The notes under the pieces were generated by a model. That model worked only from the letters and a program-made list of their open reading frames with translations. It was not told where the DNA came from and searched no databases. From contig JBPJFY010000004.1 of assembly GCA_051208045.1 (NCBI GenBank), positions 124,001-188,000 of the forward strand: a stretch of DNA of 64,000 nucleotides. The letters are read 5' to 3'. Shown piece by piece: positions 8,761 through 17,717 of the stretch. Both the position numbers and the translations under genes were made by a program. The number at the start of each line of letters is the position of its first letter. Position 1 is the first letter of the stretch. The stretch comes from LZORAL124-50-18 sp051208045. Lineage in GTDB: Bacteria; Pseudomonadota; Gammaproteobacteria; Pseudomonadales; Oleiphilaceae.

Positions 8761-9693
8761 ATGTCAGCTAATAATTATCGCCTCGTAACGAGAAGTGATT
8801 TTGACGGCCTGGTTTGTGCTGTGTTGTTAAAGCACCTCGATATCATTGATGACATAACGTTCGTTCACCCGAAAGATATGCAGGATGGCATCATCGACAT
8901 CACCGACAATGACATTACGACTAACCTGCCCTATGTGCCGGGTGCTTATCTTTCATTCGATCACCACCATTCTGAAACGCTGAGAAATACCGGAGATCGG
9001 CCAAATCACATCATTGATCCGGACGCACCCTCGGCAGCACGCGTCGTATGGCAACACTACGGTGGTCATGACGCCTTTCCGGAAGAATGGGATGAGATGA
9101 TGGAGGCTGTGGACAAAGGTGACTCTGCGCAATTTACTCAGGAGGAAGTGCTGGATGCGGACGGGTGGGTTCTGCTGAACTTTCTGATGGACGCCCGAAC
9201 GGGCTTAGGACGGTTCCGAGATTTCCGCATCTCAAATTACAATCTGATGATGGATCTGATTGACTACTGTCGGGATCACTCCATTGAGGAAATACTGGAA
9301 CTCCCGGATGTTAAAGAGCGGAGCGACATGTATCTGGCGCACCAGGATAACTTTAAAGAGCAGCTCACGCGATGCTCCACCGTGCATAAAAATCTCGTCG
9401 TACTGGATTTGCGGGAAGAAGAAACCATTTATGTGGGCAACCGATTCATGATTTATGCATTACACCCGCAGTGCAATATTTCCATTCATCAGATGTGGGG
9501 ATTGAAAAAGCAAAACACTGTGTATGCGGTCGGTAAATCCATTTTCGACAAAAGCTCCAAAACCAACGTGGGCGAGCTCATGTTAACCTACGGGGGTGGC
9601 GGGCACGACGCAGCAGGCACCTGCCAGGTGTCCAACGATCAGGCAGAAGCCACATTGTCCGCGTTAATTGAAAAAATCAACACGGATGGCTAG
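8761..9693 (+). CDS. DHH-family phosphoesterase (exopolyphosphatase-like)
   Basis: A 310-residue metal-dependent phosphoesterase. Motif I is RSDFDGLVCA, the DHH-type motif is FDHHHSE, and the DHHA1-type C-terminal loop is GGGGHDAAGTC. ATG 8761 is chosen over GTG 8728 because TAAGGAAA sits just upstream of it and the family normally starts close to the DFDG motif. Members cleave short phosphate chains or small nucleotides; the substrate cannot be set from sequence alone. It is convergent with bioA, with only 13 bases between stops. Confidence 0.88.
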   Translation: MSANNYRLVTRSDFDGLVCAVLLKHLDIIDDITFVHPKDMQDGIIDITDNDITTNLPYVPGAYLSFDHHHSETLRNTGDRPNHIIDPDAPSAARVVWQHYGGHDAFPEEWDEMMEAVDKGDSAQFTQEEVLDADGWVLLNFLMDARTGLGRFRDFRISNYNLMMDLIDYCRDHSIEEILELPDVKERSDMYLAHQDNFKEQLTRCSTVHKNLVVLDLREEETIYVGNRFMIYALHPQCNISIHQMWGLKKQNTVYAVGKSIFDKSSKTNVGELMLTYGGGGHDAAGTCQVSNDQAEATLSALIEKINTDG

Positions 9694-9706
9694 GGCGTGC
9701 CCTAAT

Positions 9707-11008
9707 CTAACGTTCACCCTTTCTGTGCAATACAAACTGCTTCATCGCATCTGTGAGGCGTGAAAGCTGTTCGGTGGAAATAATATAGGGTGGCATGATG
9801 TAGAGCAATTTCCCGAAGGGGCGTATCCATACGCCCAGGGATACCAGAAATGCTTGCGCAGTGGCCATCTCGACGGGCTCCACTAATTCAACGACACCAA
9901 TAGCACCCAATACTCTGACATCTCCAACGCCCTCCACGGCTTTCAAAGGCAATAACTCGGATTGGAGCTGGCGTTCAATGCGTTGAACATTCGATAACAT
10001 GCTGTCAGGATAGAGTTCGAGGCTGTGTTGCGCGTCAATGCTTGCACAAGCCACATGGCAAGCTAGGGGGTTTCCCATGAACGTAGGCCCATGCATAAAA
10101 ACGCCCGCGTCGCTCTGACAAATAGTCTCCGCCACCGTTTGTGTCGTCAACGTGGCAGCCAACGATAAATATCCGCCGGTGAGCGCTTTACCCAAGCAGA
10201 GAATATCTGGCTCAACACCCGCATGTTCCATTGCGAATATACGACCAGTGCGTCCGAATCCCGTCGCAATTTCATCAAAAATAAGCAAAATGTCAAACTC
10301 ATCACAGAGCTCCCGAATGACCCGCAAATACCCGGGATTATAGATACGCATGCCACCAGCACCTTGAACGACGGGTTCGATAATCCACGCGGCGATTTCC
10401 TGGTGATACTGTTGCAATACCTCCCGCCATTCTGCAATGAGACTGTTACATAATTCAGTCTCTACGCCATTTGGGGGGGCTTTAAGGAAAATGTTTTCCG
10501 GAATAAATCCGGTAAACAGGCTATGCATCCCATTGACCGGATCGCAAACGGACATCGCGCCCACCGTGTCGCCGTGATAACCAAACTGGCAGGCGGCGAT
10601 GCGATTTTTCCCGCTAATCTTTTTCCCTTTCCAAAACTGTAATGCCATTTTCAAGGCAACTTCTACTGCCACAGATCCCGAATCTGACAAAAACACTTTT
10701 TCCAGTTTTTTTGGCGTTAGCTGAAGCAGTCGCTTGCACAATTCGATGGCGGGGGCGTGGGTGATGCCACCAAACATCACATGACTCATGGCCTCTATTT
10801 GCTCTTTTATGGCGGCATTCAGGCCGGGTACATTGTAGCCATGAATCGCACACCACCAGGAGGCCATACCATCAGTGAGCCGTGTACCATCTTCCAGAAT
10901 GAGCTCACAGCCAGCTGCCCGAACAACAGGATAACTTGGCAAAGGCGTTAGCATGGATGTATAGGGGTGCCAAATATGCAGTTGATCGAACGCTTTATCT
11001 AAAGCCAT
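9707..11008 (-). CDS. bioA: Adenosylmethionine-8-amino-7-oxononanoate aminotransferase
   Basis: A 433-residue class III PLP aminotransferase that makes 7,8-diaminopelargonic acid in biotin synthesis, using S-adenosylmethionine as amino donor. HIWHPYTSM at residue 11, the GMASWWCAIHGYN segment, IFDE (Asp245) and the PLP lysine in LGKALTGGY (Lys274) all match BioA, including the position of the lysine. No other biotin gene lies nearby, so it is outside a bio operon here. Confidence 0.96.
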   Translation of the reverse strand: MALDKAFDQLHIWHPYTSMLTPLPSYPVVRAAGCELILEDGTRLTDGMASWWCAIHGYNVPGLNAAIKEQIEAMSHVMFGGITHAPAIELCKRLLQLTPKKLEKVFLSDSGSVAVEVALKMALQFWKGKKISGKNRIAACQFGYHGDTVGAMSVCDPVNGMHSLFTGFIPENIFLKAPPNGVETELCNSLIAEWREVLQQYHQEIAAWIIEPVVQGAGGMRIYNPGYLRVIRELCDEFDILLIFDEIATGFGRTGRIFAMEHAGVEPDILCLGKALTGGYLSLAATLTTQTVAETICQSDAGVFMHGPTFMGNPLACHVACASIDAQHSLELYPDSMLSNVQRIERQLQSELLPLKAVEGVGDVRVLGAIGVVELVEPVEMATAQAFLVSLGVWIRPFGKLLYIMPPYIISTEQLSRLTDAMKQFVLHRKGER

Positions 11009-11128
11009 ACCCTGTGCCTCTTTTTATCTGTCTTTACCAAATTGCTGGCTATTTTAACCATTGAAGCTACCTTGAGCACAAGTTAGAGTTTGCTCATCTT
11101 TCCACACTTCCGATTTAATGAGGCATGT

Positions 11129-12361
11129 ATGACTCCCCAGTTTGACCTGATTGTTTTTGGCGCGACAAGTTTTGTCGGTCAAATTCTGTGCAATTACTTG
11201 ATTGAGTGTGATGACGAGGCGGCGGGCGTCCGCTGGGCCATCGCTGGACGCTCCTCCGAAAAGCTTGAAAACCTGAAACGTTCCCTGGGCCTGAAGGCTG
11301 CAGATCTTCCTGTGATTGTTGCAGATGCGGCTGACCCCGGCGCACTGGAGACCATGTGTCAGCAAACACGCGTGGTAGTGTCCACCGTTGGCCCCTATGC
11401 ACTTTATGGTGAGCCTCTGGTAAAAGCCTGTGCGGAAAACGGCACGGATTATTGTGACCTAACCGGTGAGGCACAATGGATTGAGAAAATGATTTCAAAG
11501 TATGCGGGTACAGCGGAGGCGAGTGGCGCTCGCATTGTGCACTGTTGTGGCTTCGACTCCATCCCTTCTGACCTGGGTGTGTATTTCTTACAGGAACAGG
11601 CACAGGAAAAATTCGGGGAAAACTGCGACCGCGTGAAAATGCGCGTAAAAGCCCTGAAGGGTGGTTTTTCAGGCGGCACCGTTGCCAGCATCGTCAATGC
11701 TGTGAAAGATACCATGGCAGACCCTGCTGTACGGAAGTCCATGGCGAATCCTTACTCCATCTGCCCCAAAAATCATCCGTTTACCACCCGACAACTCAAC
11801 CAGAAGTCAGCTATTCTGGACGAAGATTTCGGTAGTTGGACTGCGCCCTTCGTCATGGCGGCAATCAATACCCGTGTCGTATTCCGATCCAATGCGCTAT
11901 TGGACGCCAGATATGGTACAGCCTTCCAATACGATGAAGCGATGTTGACGGGTAAAGGATTGAAGGGCCGCTTTGCCGCAACCACCGTCTCTGCGACGAT
12001 GGGAGCCTTCATCGCGGGAACGGTGCTCAAGCCATCACGGTGGGTGCTTGAAAATTACGTGTTGCCCAAGCCGGGTGAAGGGCCCAGTCCCGCCGAGCAG
12101 GAAAGTGGTATGTATGATCTACGCTTTTTCGGTAAAACACCTACCGGAAAAACAGTGTCGGCCAAGGTCACCGGAGACCGCGACCCAGGCTATGGATCAA
12201 CCGCAAAAATGCTATCACAAGCCGCCATATGTCTTGCGAAGGATATCGACAAGGCTTCTGCGAAAGGGGGATTCTGGACGCCATCCACAATTTTCGGTGA
12301 CAAATTGATCCGTCGTTTGACGGCTTATGCTGGATTAACGTTTGAGACCGTGGAACGTTAA
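11129..12361 (+). CDS. Saccharopine dehydrogenase-like oxidoreductase
   Basis: A 410-residue protein with an N-terminal Rossmann fold (FDLIVFGATSFVGQ) and the layout of the saccharopine-dehydrogenase/trans-acting enoyl reductase group. A later CCGFDSIPSDLG segment is typical of the group. The start at 11129 has a short AGG upstream; an in-frame ATG at 11090 would add 13 unlikely residues. It diverges from bioA, with 120 bases between starts. In mycobacteria relatives act on lipids; here the substrate is unknown. Confidence 0.87.
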   Translation: MTPQFDLIVFGATSFVGQILCNYLIECDDEAAGVRWAIAGRSSEKLENLKRSLGLKAADLPVIVADAADPGALETMCQQTRVVVSTVGPYALYGEPLVKACAENGTDYCDLTGEAQWIEKMISKYAGTAEASGARIVHCCGFDSIPSDLGVYFLQEQAQEKFGENCDRVKMRVKALKGGFSGGTVASIVNAVKDTMADPAVRKSMANPYSICPKNHPFTTRQLNQKSAILDEDFGSWTAPFVMAAINTRVVFRSNALLDARYGTAFQYDEAMLTGKGLKGRFAATTVSATMGAFIAGTVLKPSRWVLENYVLPKPGEGPSPAEQESGMYDLRFFGKTPTGKTVSAKVTGDRDPGYGSTAKMLSQAAICLAKDIDKASAKGGFWTPSTIFGDKLIRRLTAYAGLTFETVER

Positions 12362-12404
12362 AAGCGGAAATATCGACGAGTTACTGAAAGACTAAACGCT
12401 CAGT

Positions 12405-12436
12405 GAGGCGGCCCTCGAACAGGGTGTCGCCGCCTC
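12405..12436. terminator. GC-rich hairpin between convergent genes (no T-run)
   Basis: GAGGCGGC (12405-12412) pairs with GCCGCCTC (12429-12436), and an inner CCCT/AGGG extends the stem. It lies between the convergent reductase and small membrane protein genes. Neither flank has a convincing T-run, so it may block transcripts or protect 3' ends rather than act as a classic intrinsic terminator. Confidence 0.6.
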
Positions 12437-12447
12437 AAAAATCCCAC

Positions 12448-12720
12448 TCACTTACTACGCTCCCACAAATTACATCGATTTGTCCTGAGCAAACTCGCGC
12501 CGTTGCGCAACTTGGTATCCACGCGCTCAAACAGAACGCTGGCAACCAAAAGTGACACCGTTAAGCCAAGCAGGGGGTAAAGCGGATCGCCGTCCAACAC
12601 GCCGTCATACATGTACCAAGAACAGCTGGCCAGATAGCCTGAGAGAAAAAGAAGAATAACCAGGAGCGTCAACTCAAATCGTAAATCAAAAAAACGGTGC
12701 GTTGCGCGCGCTGAATCCAT
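12448..12720 (-). CDS. Small two-helix membrane protein
   Basis: A 90-residue protein with two predicted membrane segments, about residues 17-37 (LTLLVILLFLSGYLASCSW) and 47-63 (YPLLGLTVSLLVASVLF), and a basic C-terminal tail. It has a good ribosome site, AAGGGAAGGG, ahead of the ATG. I do not recognise the family. It is followed by a hairpin and preceded by a 400-base non-coding stretch, so it is probably a single-gene unit. Confidence 0.6.
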   Translation of the reverse strand: MDSARATHRFFDLRFELTLLVILLFLSGYLASCSWYMYDGVLDGDPLYPLLGLTVSLLVASVLFERVDTKLRNGASLLRTNRCNLWERSK

Positions 12721-13104
12721 GCAATCCCTTCCCTTTATTACACTTATTTGACGTTTGCGTCATTCTAGCAGGTTTACATCGATGTGAGATTAACCTGATA
12801 GAACTTTTGCTTATATTGTTATCGCAAATTCAATCATTAAACAATCATCCACTGATCGTTTCTTTACGATTTGTCACCTCTCCCAGTGATCATCTACGCC
12901 AACTGAATTACCGATTTTCGAATCTACTTGATGTTTCATTCGTATCTTATTGAACAGGCGTGTAGCACTTGCATTTATACAACAAATTTAACAATTTTTA
13001 AAAGAAAAGTCCTTTTCACTCATTCCGCCATCGCTTAATCTGATAGTAAGGCGATTAGCCTTCATGTGATATAGGATATACATATGCTTCCTTTTTTGTG
13101 ATAA
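12721..13104. other. Long non-coding gap, possible sRNA region
   Basis: Nearly 400 bases with no plausible gene. It is AT-rich and includes a small hairpin, AAGGC-GATTA-GCCTT, at 13048-13062, a TATAGGATATACAT sequence just after it, and then a plus-strand terminator at 13105. No plus-strand gene lies upstream that this terminator would serve, so a short non-coding transcript is possible. A clear promoter is not visible. Confidence 0.35.
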
Positions 13105-13134
13105 CCGCCCTTACCTGTGTTTGGGCGGCTTTTT
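13105..13134 (+). terminator. Orphan plus-strand terminator
   Basis: CCGCCC (13105-13110) pairs with GGGCGG (13123-13128) around a 12-base loop, followed by CTTTTTATT. The T-run is on the plus strand. The adjacent gene is on the minus strand and stops at 13140; read that way the hairpin has no T-run. Confidence 0.7.
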
Positions 13135-13139
13135 ATTGT

Positions 13140-13790
13140 CTAATGCCACAGAGCAACCGCCTGAATCGCCTCTTCCGTCAGAGGTTTGACCAGTAATCCC
13201 GTTTCCGTCACGAATACCTCATATGCTGCACCCGAGGCCATCGGCACAAACGCGCTACTGCCATAGAAAGCTTCAACCAGATTAAAAAACTCATACGCCG
13301 CCAACACACCACGCAGGTCAAAATAACGATTCTGAACTTTCATCTCATAGAGTGTTCTTGGTCTACTCTGCTCTTCAAGCACTTCATGATACCGTCCGCT
13401 GATTCGGGTAAACTGGTACCCATTGCTCAACCCAAAGCGTTGTAACAGTCCTCTCCAAACGAGAATTTTTGCGTCAATTTGCCACAGATCCCCGGCCACG
13501 GAATAACGGACGGGATTTCGATCCTGAAAATGCAGCGTGAGTTCATAATCCTGCACATCTTTTTTTACCATGGTCACCTGCGCAACCGATTGGCCGACAG
13601 GCTGAGAGTCATAACTCGAGATGATGGCAGCGCCAGCGAAAAGAAACACCGATGCGGCCAAAAGGAAAAATGCAAGACAGCCCTTGAGCCAAGCCAGTAC
13701 CCACCCCCGGCTGAAAAGCATGGGCAACGCAAGAAAAGCGATCACGCCGGCGATGATTGCCGTGATGACGGAGTAAGAAAAAAAGGACAT
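13140..13790 (-). CDS. Membrane protein of unknown function
   Basis: A 216-residue protein with two N-terminal membrane segments (about 7-25 and 34-58) followed by a soluble domain of about 150 residues, probably extracytoplasmic, with mixed beta-rich composition (GYQFTRISGRYHEVLEE). The short ORF is conserved-looking, but I cannot name the family. It lies 34 bases downstream of the fimL stop on the same strand and may be cotranscribed with it if no terminator intervenes. Confidence 0.7.
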   Translation of the reverse strand: MSFFSYSVITAIIAGVIAFLALPMLFSRGWVLAWLKGCLAFFLLAASVFLFAGAAIISSYDSQPVGQSVAQVTMVKKDVQDYELTLHFQDRNPVRYSVAGDLWQIDAKILVWRGLLQRFGLSNGYQFTRISGRYHEVLEEQSRPRTLYEMKVQNRYFDLRGVLAAYEFFNLVEAFYGSSAFVPMASGAAYEVFVTETGLLVKPLTEEAIQAVALWH

Positions 13791-13824
13791 ATCTCAAAGC
13801 GAGAGCACCCTTTTTCAGGTCGCT

Positions 13825-15534
13825 CTATACCGCATAGTTAATTGATTTCAAACTTTCTTCGGACAACTTCAACAGCTCTTCGTTGGGCGATTCCCGCTTT
13901 GACAAGCCGTCAATGTAGTATTCCAGCGAGGTCAAAACGTCAGCCAGCGTTTCCAGGGTTCTTTCGTCTGGATTTGCCTCGCGCTCTGAAAGCTCATTGG
14001 TGATCGCTTCGTTGGACTTGTCAATCGAGGCCGCCAGGCGGTTCTGGGAAATCATCTTCATGCTTCCGGAGATGCTCTCCAGTGTCGTCGCAATATTAGC
14101 AAGATTCATTTTATCGAAGTTGGACTCGATATACGCTGTAATGGCGCGTTTCGTGAGTGCAATGCCCGAATGAGTTTCCTCAATCACCACTTTCAATGCT
14201 TCAGACAAAAAGAGGTTGTCATCGGAAAGCCGCGCATCCACATCAGCCAAATCATCCACTTCAGCAGAAATGCCGGCATCCACCATTAACTTGCACGCCT
14301 GCTCCAGGGCGATAATCGCGTCGGCAATACCCAGCAATTCATCCTCAGTCGGGGTCGCACCGGTTTCGCCCCAATGATTCATGAGCGTTACCTGTGCACG
14401 CACGAGTTCTTCAAGCTTCGTTAGCTCCAACATGCACAGTATGTTCGCAAGACGCTCCAGACTGCTGACGATGACCTGAAAGTCAGTCACATCAGGATCA
14501 ATTCCACGCTCAACGATATCGAGTTTGTCTTTGAGCTGCGTGACATCTTCCTGCATGGCATCCGACAGGGATTTCAGCACATCCACCCCGGGACCAAACA
14601 ACAGCTTTCGGTGGCGGTACATGTTCTGATCGTTGAACTCCAGTGCTTGCTTGCCGTATTGCTCAAGCAACCAGGAAGAGTTTTTGTTTTCCGAGCCGCT
14701 GACTGCCAGCAGATAAAGCAGCTCTCGAATAATGGAATCCGGTGCGGCCTTCGACGTAGCCACTTTCCCCAAATACACCATTTCCTTGGTGTATTTTTCA
14801 ATTTTCATGAACAGTTTTTTACGTGAATTAGTAATTTCCACGCTGCGTTCGCCCATGGCATCGGCCACAATGTGGAGCAAACACCAGAAATTTCTCAGTG
14901 GCGTATCGCCGGACAACCGGGAAAAACCTTCCATCGCGCGCGCCAGCATTTTGTAACCCACATCAATGTTCTTTTCCCGGATGAATCCGAGCAATGCGAT
15001 CTGGTACATTTGTCGATAACGACGGGCATGATGATCAAAGTCGTCGGCAGGCAGAAAACTTTCGCTGCTGAAAGGTTCCGTACAGTTAACCTGTTTATTG
15101 GCCTCCACATCAAAAAAATGAGAATCCGGGAACGCCTTAACGTTTCTTGCCATGCGCAACTCATTAATCATCGGCAGGAGCAACTCAGGGTGGTCTTCAC
15201 CCAGGTTTCTGAAATACTCCACATACCGACGCAAAACAAAGAGCGCATTGTTGAGCGTGGTCAACAGATTATTCTTGTCGTCCGTTGCGCCAACGGGCAC
15301 TTCATTCGCCAGAGACACAGCTTCCTGACACAACATAACGCCGCCCTGAAGCTGAATCAGAACAAAAATACCTCGGAGCTGGTTGATGTAATCAACACAG
15401 TTTTGTAAATCTTCGCTGCTTTCCCTGTTCTCCTGGAACTGCTCCAGACTTTGCTCTGACTGGCGAATGGTCGCTTCTACTTCCGTATGCACCAATTCGA
15501 ATGAAGCGGCGTTTGCTGCGAATGAATGAGCCAT
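13825..15534 (-). CDS. fimL: FimL-like Pil-Chp chemosensory regulator
   Basis: A 569-residue helical protein resembling the N-terminal Hpt-like part of ChpA/PilL, with repeated helical bundles and segments such as QLRGIFVLIQLQGGVMLCQEA. P. aeruginosa FimL is of similar size; it links the Pil-Chp system to cAMP and type IV pilus function, and its degenerate Hpt domains cannot be phosphorylated. The identification is supported by location: dnaQ, rnhA, a methyltransferase, gloB and mltD follow as in Pseudomonas. No pilus gene is nearby. Confidence 0.85.
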   Translation of the reverse strand: MAHSFAANAASFELVHTEVEATIRQSEQSLEQFQENRESSEDLQNCVDYINQLRGIFVLIQLQGGVMLCQEAVSLANEVPVGATDDKNNLLTTLNNALFVLRRYVEYFRNLGEDHPELLLPMINELRMARNVKAFPDSHFFDVEANKQVNCTEPFSSESFLPADDFDHHARRYRQMYQIALLGFIREKNIDVGYKMLARAMEGFSRLSGDTPLRNFWCLLHIVADAMGERSVEITNSRKKLFMKIEKYTKEMVYLGKVATSKAAPDSIIRELLYLLAVSGSENKNSSWLLEQYGKQALEFNDQNMYRHRKLLFGPGVDVLKSLSDAMQEDVTQLKDKLDIVERGIDPDVTDFQVIVSSLERLANILCMLELTKLEELVRAQVTLMNHWGETGATPTEDELLGIADAIIALEQACKLMVDAGISAEVDDLADVDARLSDDNLFLSEALKVVIEETHSGIALTKRAITAYIESNFDKMNLANIATTLESISGSMKMISQNRLAASIDKSNEAITNELSEREANPDERTLETLADVLTSLEYYIDGLSKRESPNEELLKLSEESLKSINYAV

Positions 15535-15645
15535 TGGGTGCTACTTCCTTAAACACGTCTTCTGTTGATGACCAGTTTTCAGGCGAAATCAACAGGAAAA
15601 ATTACACAACAAGTCTTTGTTTATTACTTAGTTATATCACAAAAT

Positions 15646-16362
15646 TCAGGCATCACAAGAAAGCACCCGCCTCCACAGCGCACCTTCGCTCTTTTTATCA
15701 ATGGCATCCAGCGCGGCTTCATGCGCTGAGAGCGCTTCCCCGTCCGCTCGGATCACGCGTAAGCGGGGGCGGTTCGCATCCAGCCGGATGATTTCCGTCG
15801 CACTGTCTTCGTCACCGTCTCCCTGCCCTTCCAGCATCAGCTTCGTCTGGCCACCGGTCATGGCCAGGTAGACATCTGCCAGTATCTCGGCATCCAGAAG
15901 TGCGCCATGCAACTCACGGTGACTGTTGTCTATGCCATACCGTTTACACAGCGCATCCAGGTTATTTTTTTGTCCCGGGTGCTTTTTACGCGCATAAAGC
16001 AACGTGTCCATGACGGTGCAGTAATTTTCCGTCCGCTGGTAAGGCGCGCCCAGCAAGGCAAACTCGTGATCCATGAAGCCCACATCAAATGCGGCATTAT
16101 GAATAACCAGCTCGGCCCCCTGAATAAACTGAAGAAAATCGGCGGCAATGTCGGCGAAAAGGGGTTTATCCTGAAGAAACTCATCCGTGATACCGTGGAT
16201 GTTCACACTGTCACCCACTTCAATGTCCGGTTTTATGTATTGGTGGTAGTTCCGCCCGGTGAGCTTCCGGTCGATCACTTCAACACAACCGATTTCAATG
16301 ATCCGGTGTCCCTGGCTGGTTTCCAGACCCGTTGTTTCCGTATCCAATACCACCTGTCTCAC
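15646..16362 (-). CDS. dnaQ: DNA polymerase III epsilon subunit (proofreading exonuclease)
   Basis: A 238-residue 3'-5' exonuclease of the DEDDh family, the proofreading subunit of the replicase. Exo I is LDTETTGLE near residue 6, Exo II is HNAAFDVGFMDHE, and Exo III is HGALLDAEILADVY with the catalytic His and Asp. The C-terminal tail that binds the alpha subunit is present. The gene overlaps rnhA by 4 bases, so rnhA-dnaQ is a coupled pair as in many gammaproteobacteria, though here codirectional. Confidence 0.96.
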   Translation of the reverse strand: MRQVVLDTETTGLETSQGHRIIEIGCVEVIDRKLTGRNYHQYIKPDIEVGDSVNIHGITDEFLQDKPLFADIAADFLQFIQGAELVIHNAAFDVGFMDHEFALLGAPYQRTENYCTVMDTLLYARKKHPGQKNNLDALCKRYGIDNSHRELHGALLDAEILADVYLAMTGGQTKLMLEGQGDGDEDSATEIIRLDANRPRLRVIRADGEALSAHEAALDAIDKKSEGALWRRVLSCDA

Positions 16363-16802
16363 GACTGTTTTACCTCTTCAACGCCAAGATTTGCCAACGC
16401 ATCGGCAATTTCATTACCCTCATCCCCTGAATGTCCCTTAACCCAGTGCCATTTCACTTCGTGTCTGCTTTCTTCGTCATTGAGCAGCTGCCAGAGATCA
16501 GCATTTTTTACCGGCTTTTTAGCCGAGGTGCGCCAGTTGTTTTTGCGCCAGTTGAAGATCCATTCGGTGATGCCCTTTCGGACGTATTGAGAATCCGTGT
16601 ATAAATCAACGGAACACGGCCGCGTAAGCGCTTGCAACCCTTTGATCGCTGCCTGCAGCTCCATACGGTTATTGGTGGTGGATGCTTCACCACCATACAG
16701 TTTTTTCTTATGATTACCATACTGCAGGTAAACCCCCCACCCACCTGGGCCAGGATTACCTTTACAGGCACCATCCGTATAGATGGTCACTCGATTACTC
16801 AT
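16359..16802 (-). CDS. rnhA: Ribonuclease HI
   Basis: A 147-residue enzyme that cuts RNA in RNA-DNA hybrids. All active-site elements are visible: YTDGACKGNPGPGGWG at the start, NNRMELQAA, LYTDSQYVRKG and the late HSGDEGNEIADALA. Length is normal for the family. It lies between the methyltransferase gene, 26 bases upstream, and dnaQ, which it overlaps, so all three are probably one operon. Confidence 0.97.
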   Translation of the reverse strand: MSNRVTIYTDGACKGNPGPGGWGVYLQYGNHKKKLYGGEASTTNNRMELQAAIKGLQALTRPCSVDLYTDSQYVRKGITEWIFNWRKNNWRTSAKKPVKNADLWQLLNDEESRHEVKWHWVKGHSGDEGNEIADALANLGVEEVKQS

Positions 16803-16828
16803 GTACGTACTCTTATTGGCGGGAGGAA

Positions 16829-17608
16829 TTAGTCATCTTCTGTCGAAGGCAATGCGGCGCGATTCAGGCCATTCGCTACCGGCATCCCCACGACTTTGGC
16901 GGATCGCCATTTTGGCTTCAATAACAGCATGGCACCTTTTTGCTTTCGGGTGAGCAGGCAATAGTAGGCCCCCAGAAAAGAGGGAAGCGGGCGAATGACA
17001 TCGACCTCATCCACAGACTTGATGGTGCGCGGTTGCACAGGTAAGCGAGGAAACCGATACTTAACACTGCCAATACGAAAGTCCAGCAGTTCCAGCCAGT
17101 CTTCCAATCGACGGCAACTGATAAAGCGACCCGACCAGGGGGCCCCCTGAGCCCCTTTCATTCGGCGCACCAGCCCCCACAAACTATGGGGATTGAAGCC
17201 GATAATCAGCATATGCCCCCCTGAGCGAAGCACGCGGGCGGCTTCCCGTAATGACTGATGAGGTGCAGCGGCAAAATCCAGGGTATGATGAAGAACAACC
17301 AGATCGACAGAGTCAGAGGCGAGGCTGATTTCTTCCGAATTACAGACCAGCGTGTTTTCCGGCATATCCTGTTCCCAGACCGGGACACAACCAAATCGAT
17401 GTGCGAGTGCGCTGCTGTTGGCAATGGGCAAGCGGTGGCTCACCATCATATCCAGCTGGTGCACCCCATAAAGTCCATTGACCTGATGCGCAACGACCTT
17501 TCTCTGGTCTGCAAGCAAGTCCCGCCCAAGGGCCGTCTGGTACCAGCACTCCAGTGCTTTTTGTCGATTCAGGCACTCATCAGAACTCAGTGTATCCAGG
17601 TGCTTCAC
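16829..17608 (-). CDS. Class I SAM-dependent methyltransferase-like protein
   Basis: A 259-residue protein of the methyltransferase family found between gloB and rnhA. The acidic/hydrophobic VDLVVLHHTLDFAAAPHQ segment and GGHMLIIGFNPHSLWGL are typical post-motif elements. A classic glycine-rich motif I is not obvious, so SAM binding is inferred. I set the start at GTG 17608 because a strong GAGGAAAAGG lies just upstream; ORF starts at 17674 or 17725 would overlap or crowd the divergent gloB. The substrate is unknown. Confidence 0.85.
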   Translation of the reverse strand: MKHLDTLSSDECLNRQKALECWYQTALGRDLLADQRKVVAHQVNGLYGVHQLDMMVSHRLPIANSSALAHRFGCVPVWEQDMPENTLVCNSEEISLASDSVDLVVLHHTLDFAAAPHQSLREAARVLRSGGHMLIIGFNPHSLWGLVRRMKGAQGAPWSGRFISCRRLEDWLELLDFRIGSVKYRFPRLPVQPRTIKSVDEVDVIRPLPSFLGAYYCLLTRKQKGAMLLLKPKWRSAKVVGMPVANGLNRAALPSTEDD

Positions 17609-17717
17609 AGGCCCCTTTTCCTCACGCAGATTATCCGGATGTCTGTTTGCAATTGTGCCACAAAGATTTACCATAAGCACAGAGAAAATCGGATAACAAA
17701 AAATAATGGGCCTGCCT

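Noticed and set aside
9692..9705. TAGGGCGTGCCCTA as a terminator between the DHH gene and bioA
   Set aside because: The stem is only five pairs around a 4-base loop, with no T-run; too weak to annotate.
12702..12953. 83-residue plus-strand ORF in the non-coding gap
   Set aside because: It overlaps the start of the minus-strand membrane protein gene, has Leu/Ile-rich translated-AT composition and no ribosome site.
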